Assembly (NCBI GenBank): GCA_934045905.1
Contig: OW203765.1
Location: 26,005,151 to 26,069,150 of the forward strand
Direction: 5' to 3'
From: Leuctra nigra
Taxonomy: Eukaryota; Arthropoda; Insecta; Plecoptera; Leuctridae
Length of the DNA: 64,000 nucleotides
Part shown: piece after piece, positions 60,885 through 64,000 of the stretch
How positions within the stretch are numbered: the first letter of the stretch is position 1
How the letters are laid out: each line of letters opens with the position of its first letter
Program-made: the position numbers and the translations under genes
Notes under the pieces: model-generated
Told to the model about the DNA's origin: nothing
The model's database searches: none
What the model saw: the letters and a program-made list of their open reading frames with translations, nothing else

Positions 60885-61139
60885 TTTTGGAGGTAACCTG
60901 CGAAATAAAAACGCGCACCCCGACTGGGAATCGAACCCAGATCCTTCGGGTTACCGGCCCTATGCTTTAACCATTAAGCTATCGGGACGCATTCTTAATC
61001 AGCAGGTTGGGTTGCCATACAACTCTTGCGAGTCCGAGTATCTGACCTATACACGAAGACTGAAGCACTTCGACTTCATTTGACAACGTGAATACATCTC
61101 TCTCGAATGGCGTTTTTATTTCGCAGGTTACCTCCAAAA
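60885..61139. mobile_element. 255-bp element with perfect 30-bp inverted ends enclosing a tRNA-like unit
   Basis: The left end ttttggaggtaacctgcgaa, then ataaaaacgc, is repeated perfectly inverted at 61110-61139. The interior holds a 72-nt tRNA-like sequence (60917-60988, minus) and about 120 bp of unique sequence. There is no coding capacity and no clear target duplication; the open frame through it is an artefact. Confidence 0.8.
60917..60988 (-). tRNA. tRNA-like sequence (anticodon GGT, Thr-type) inside the inverted-repeat element
   Basis: The 72 nt fold into a cloverleaf. The acceptor GTCCCGA pairs with TCGGGGT using two G-U pairs. The D stem GCTT/AAGC and the T stem CTGGG/CCCAG are perfect, and the T loop is TTCGATT. 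The A box (tagcttaatgg) and B box (ggttcgattcc) are intact, and T5 follows 5 nt downstream, as in a real pol III unit. Against a working tRNA: the anticodon loop CCGGTAA has C at position 33, and the anticodon stem has an A-G mismatch. It is probably a mobile tRNA-derived sequence. Confidence 0.5.
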
Positions 61140-64000
61140 CACCATCTAAATTTTCCATCATTATCTTATAATATTTTGTTGCTATATACAAAATTTTGTT
61201 GCACTTTTTTAATGTACCTATTCTTTACAATTTTTGATGGATACAATTACAAAAAACATATTTTGCAATTTCCCCTTTAGTTTTTTGATGTTATTGAGCA
61301 GGGAAATCACCCCCATCCAATTTCCCTCAATACCCCACATTCAGATTTTACAGATTTTAAATAATTAAAACATTATTTTAATTTTGCAATGTATAAATTT
61401 ACAGATTAGCTCTTCTAAGCCTATACAAGCTCTGCTTGGCTACTCATAACCTTAAATATCTTATTCATGCAAAAACCCATTAGCCATGTCATATATCTTC
61501 TTCCACAACATTTTCACTGGTAATCCCCTAAAATATATTCACAAACGAATAACAATTCAAATGAATCAAAATTACCATATTCTCCCGAATCACCGGCAAT
61601 AAAGCCCATCTGATTTTCAATTTAGTTCCGTGTCTGGCCGTCCGCATGTGGCATCTGATAACACCTAGCCGTGATTAGAGAGCGCTAGTGTAGCGATCAC
61701 GTGACTGGGGGAGGGGGGGGGGAGGCGTCAATTGACTCGTTATTATGTGTAACCTGAGCATGTCAGTCTGATGGCTTCATTACATGGACGGGAGTTTAGG
61801 TGAGATGGAGGTGGTGGAACATTTGGGAGAGGCGATGAGGGGTGGCTTTGGGAAATATGACTTTTGGAGTTTTGTAGTGGGAGGGAATGATTGACCATAC
61901 ATGAAATTTTGTTTATGAACTTGCTAATTGAGTAAAAGTTGTTTTTCTTTGGATCGGTTTTATATGCAATAATTTTAAGTTTAAAACAACAGTCCGTAAA
62001 AATGCTTTTCTCAGAAAACATGAAATTGATTCTGAAATATTGTCAAAATTAAAACGAAGCGATAAAGCTGAAAATAGAAATAGATTTATAGAAAATTAAT
62101 TAATTTAGCTTTAAAAAATAGTCTTGAGTGAAAAGGTTAGTAGAAAAAAAATTTACTCCTAGCAAATCCAGAATTGTTTCATGATAGTTTATTTTATGGA
62201 TGGTTTGGAACCTGGCACCTCTCAGAGTAAATGACAGCATTTGAACAGCTTTTAAGTTTTCGAAAGTTAACATCTGGAGCAAATTAATTATTCTATTCGT
62301 AGGCTTTTAAACAAATTTTAATTGAACCATTTATTGTACATTGAAACCCAGAAGTATAAGAACGGTAGGTAGGTACCACATGTACAACGAGAAAAGAAGA
62401 ATAACATAAATATAATTATCAACTTTTAACATTTTTATTAAACTATGTATGTTTATTACGGTTTATTAGAAGCAAAAAGACTCCGGACTTCATGAACTAT
62501 GGAAACGAACAATCTGATAACACTTACAAATCCCAAAAAATGTATCATATTTATGTAGATTCTATTCCCCCCACAACATTCCCACCAATATCCTCCTTAT
62601 CCAAGAGGCTCTGGAATTCCATCTCCGAAAGCGCGGCAAACTTTGAATCGAAGCAGCGCAGAAACCCACCCGTAATAAATCCAAGGAAATTATAGAATAT
62701 TTAATAAAAATACATGATTTATCCGTTAAAGAACAAACCTACACACGTATATTTAAATCAACCAATCGCAACATTCCATCCAACATTTACTCCTCCTCTT
62801 TAACACGTCCGTAAAACAATTTCAAGAGTATTGGATCAACGAATAGGGAGTTATCAATAATCGGAACCCACAATTGTGGAGCTTAACAATACATTCAATC
62901 GGATGTCCCGAATCAGAATTCTTAGAGAAACTGAACTATACAAATGTACAAACCCATCATTATCCATCCTATATTATACAAAACACCAAATCAGATATAC
63001 TCCTCCTATTTATCATATCATATGTCATTGTATAGAGCCGCTAAAGCTAAAACATAAGAAATAATACAAAGAAAAAACACATCTATTCTATCTATTATTC
63101 ATTTAAAATGGGCGGACGTTTTGTATTAAATTTTCTCTCTAGGTCGGTAAAGTAGATAACTGTTTTGACGTGGCTGGAAGTGTTAGTTGGAGCGTCTTTA
63201 ATTTGTTTAATTAGATCCGAAGGCATAGATAAAAAGTAGTTTTTCCACTGCCTATTGGCTACGGATCATTAATCATAACAATAACGTTGTCTTGGTAACT
63301 GGTAACACCATATTGATAGTTTATAGAGAATAGCCATTATTGTGGAGTTAATACTGGTATGTTACTTGAGAAAAATTGACATGGTAAAATCACTATATTT
63401 GGATACATTTGAACAATAGTCTAAAACGTTCTAAAATTGGAAAATATTGGCCCTAATTATTTTGAAATATTTTCACGGCCATCTGAACTTTGCGACGTCT
63501 GATCGTTGACGAAGTAGATACCTACAGGAAGCCTTGTAATTCAAATATCGATGACAATTTTTGGAACGTTTGGAGTTGGGTGTGGATAGGGGGTGCGTAG
63601 ATTCGAGGCATTTAAAATATCGATGCTTTTAAAATTTAATTTAATTTTTATAATTAGAAAGGATTGAATATTGCGCTATAATGTCTTTATACAAGTTTCT
63701 CAATACGTTTTTAGTTCACCAACAAAATAAAAAATTCGAATCTTTCAATTTGTATGTAGGTATAAAACCTTCAGTTTCAAACTTAAAAGGGGATCTAGAA
63801 TAAGGGTATTCTATATACAAATGTGTTGACTTTTCTATAAAATTTTAAATATTCGATTTTTGAAAGATGAGAAATGTAGAAATGATAATAACTACAAACA
63901 ATATAATTTGTATAATAAAATCTTAAAATATAAAAGACTCAACGTAGCTGTCATTGGTCGTAGCTCCTAGCTCATCGACCAGCAATCCTCAGGTCATGGG
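61140..64000. other. AT-rich intergenic stretch to the right edge
   Basis: No gene is supported. A G-rich patch lies at 61708-61725, beside a TCACGTGA E-box near 61699. Short open frames here show no recognisable product. Confidence 0.4.

Noticed and set aside
60979..61191. A 70-codon minus-strand frame ending over a tRNA-like sequence
   Set aside because: It lies inside the inverted-repeat element and has no recognisable product.

Overview
The window is a piece of an AT-rich, repeat-loaded animal nuclear genome, most likely an insect. The base composition, the many short non-autonomous transposons and the tRNA-derived SINEs look most like a plant-sucking hemipteran (planthopper/leafhopper type). 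That taxonomic guess is an impression from repeat style and is not proven. Two 200-N scaffold gaps (15770-15969, 48115-48314) show it is a draft assembly. There are no operons, prokaryotic genes or CRISPR arrays.

Only one protein-coding gene can be supported: a three-exon homeobox gene on the minus strand, an unc-4/UNCX orthologue. Exon 1 is 40215-40578, exon 2 is 29320-29507 and exon 3 is 19698-20360. Introns of about 10.7 and 9.0 kb separate them. The splice sites agree in phase and give a 404-residue protein. It has a Q50 paired-like homeodomain split by the intron at homeodomain residues 46/47 (conserved in paired-type genes), an UNC-4-type basic extension after the homeodomain, an acidic stretch, and a C-terminal eh1-like Groucho-binding motif.

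Layout: 1-19697 is the region 3' of unc-4. It holds several fold-back elements, three SINE copies, a dense cluster of nuclear-receptor half-sites at 5925-6104, a tRNA-like fragment, a possible small exon or GATA-rich element at 16339-16438, and a gap. 19698-40578 is unc-4; its introns hold MITEs, a GC-rich hairpin, an 18-bp palindrome and clusters of candidate Hox/Exd and Pho sites. 40579-64000 lies 5' of unc-4. It holds Harbinger-like MITEs with 3-bp target duplications (one containing a second nested element), a Pho/YY1-like site cluster at 47169-47374, a 124-bp tandem duplication, a 1.2-kb minisatellite with higher-order structure at 56161-57398, two more full-length SINEs, a long G30 tract, and an unusual 255-bp element whose perfect 30-bp inverted ends enclose a tRNA-like pol III unit.

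No undescribed multi-gene system is visible. The most unusual structures are the tRNA-like unit inside perfect inverted repeats, the higher-order minisatellite, and the nuclear-receptor and Pho-like site clusters around a developmental homeobox gene.
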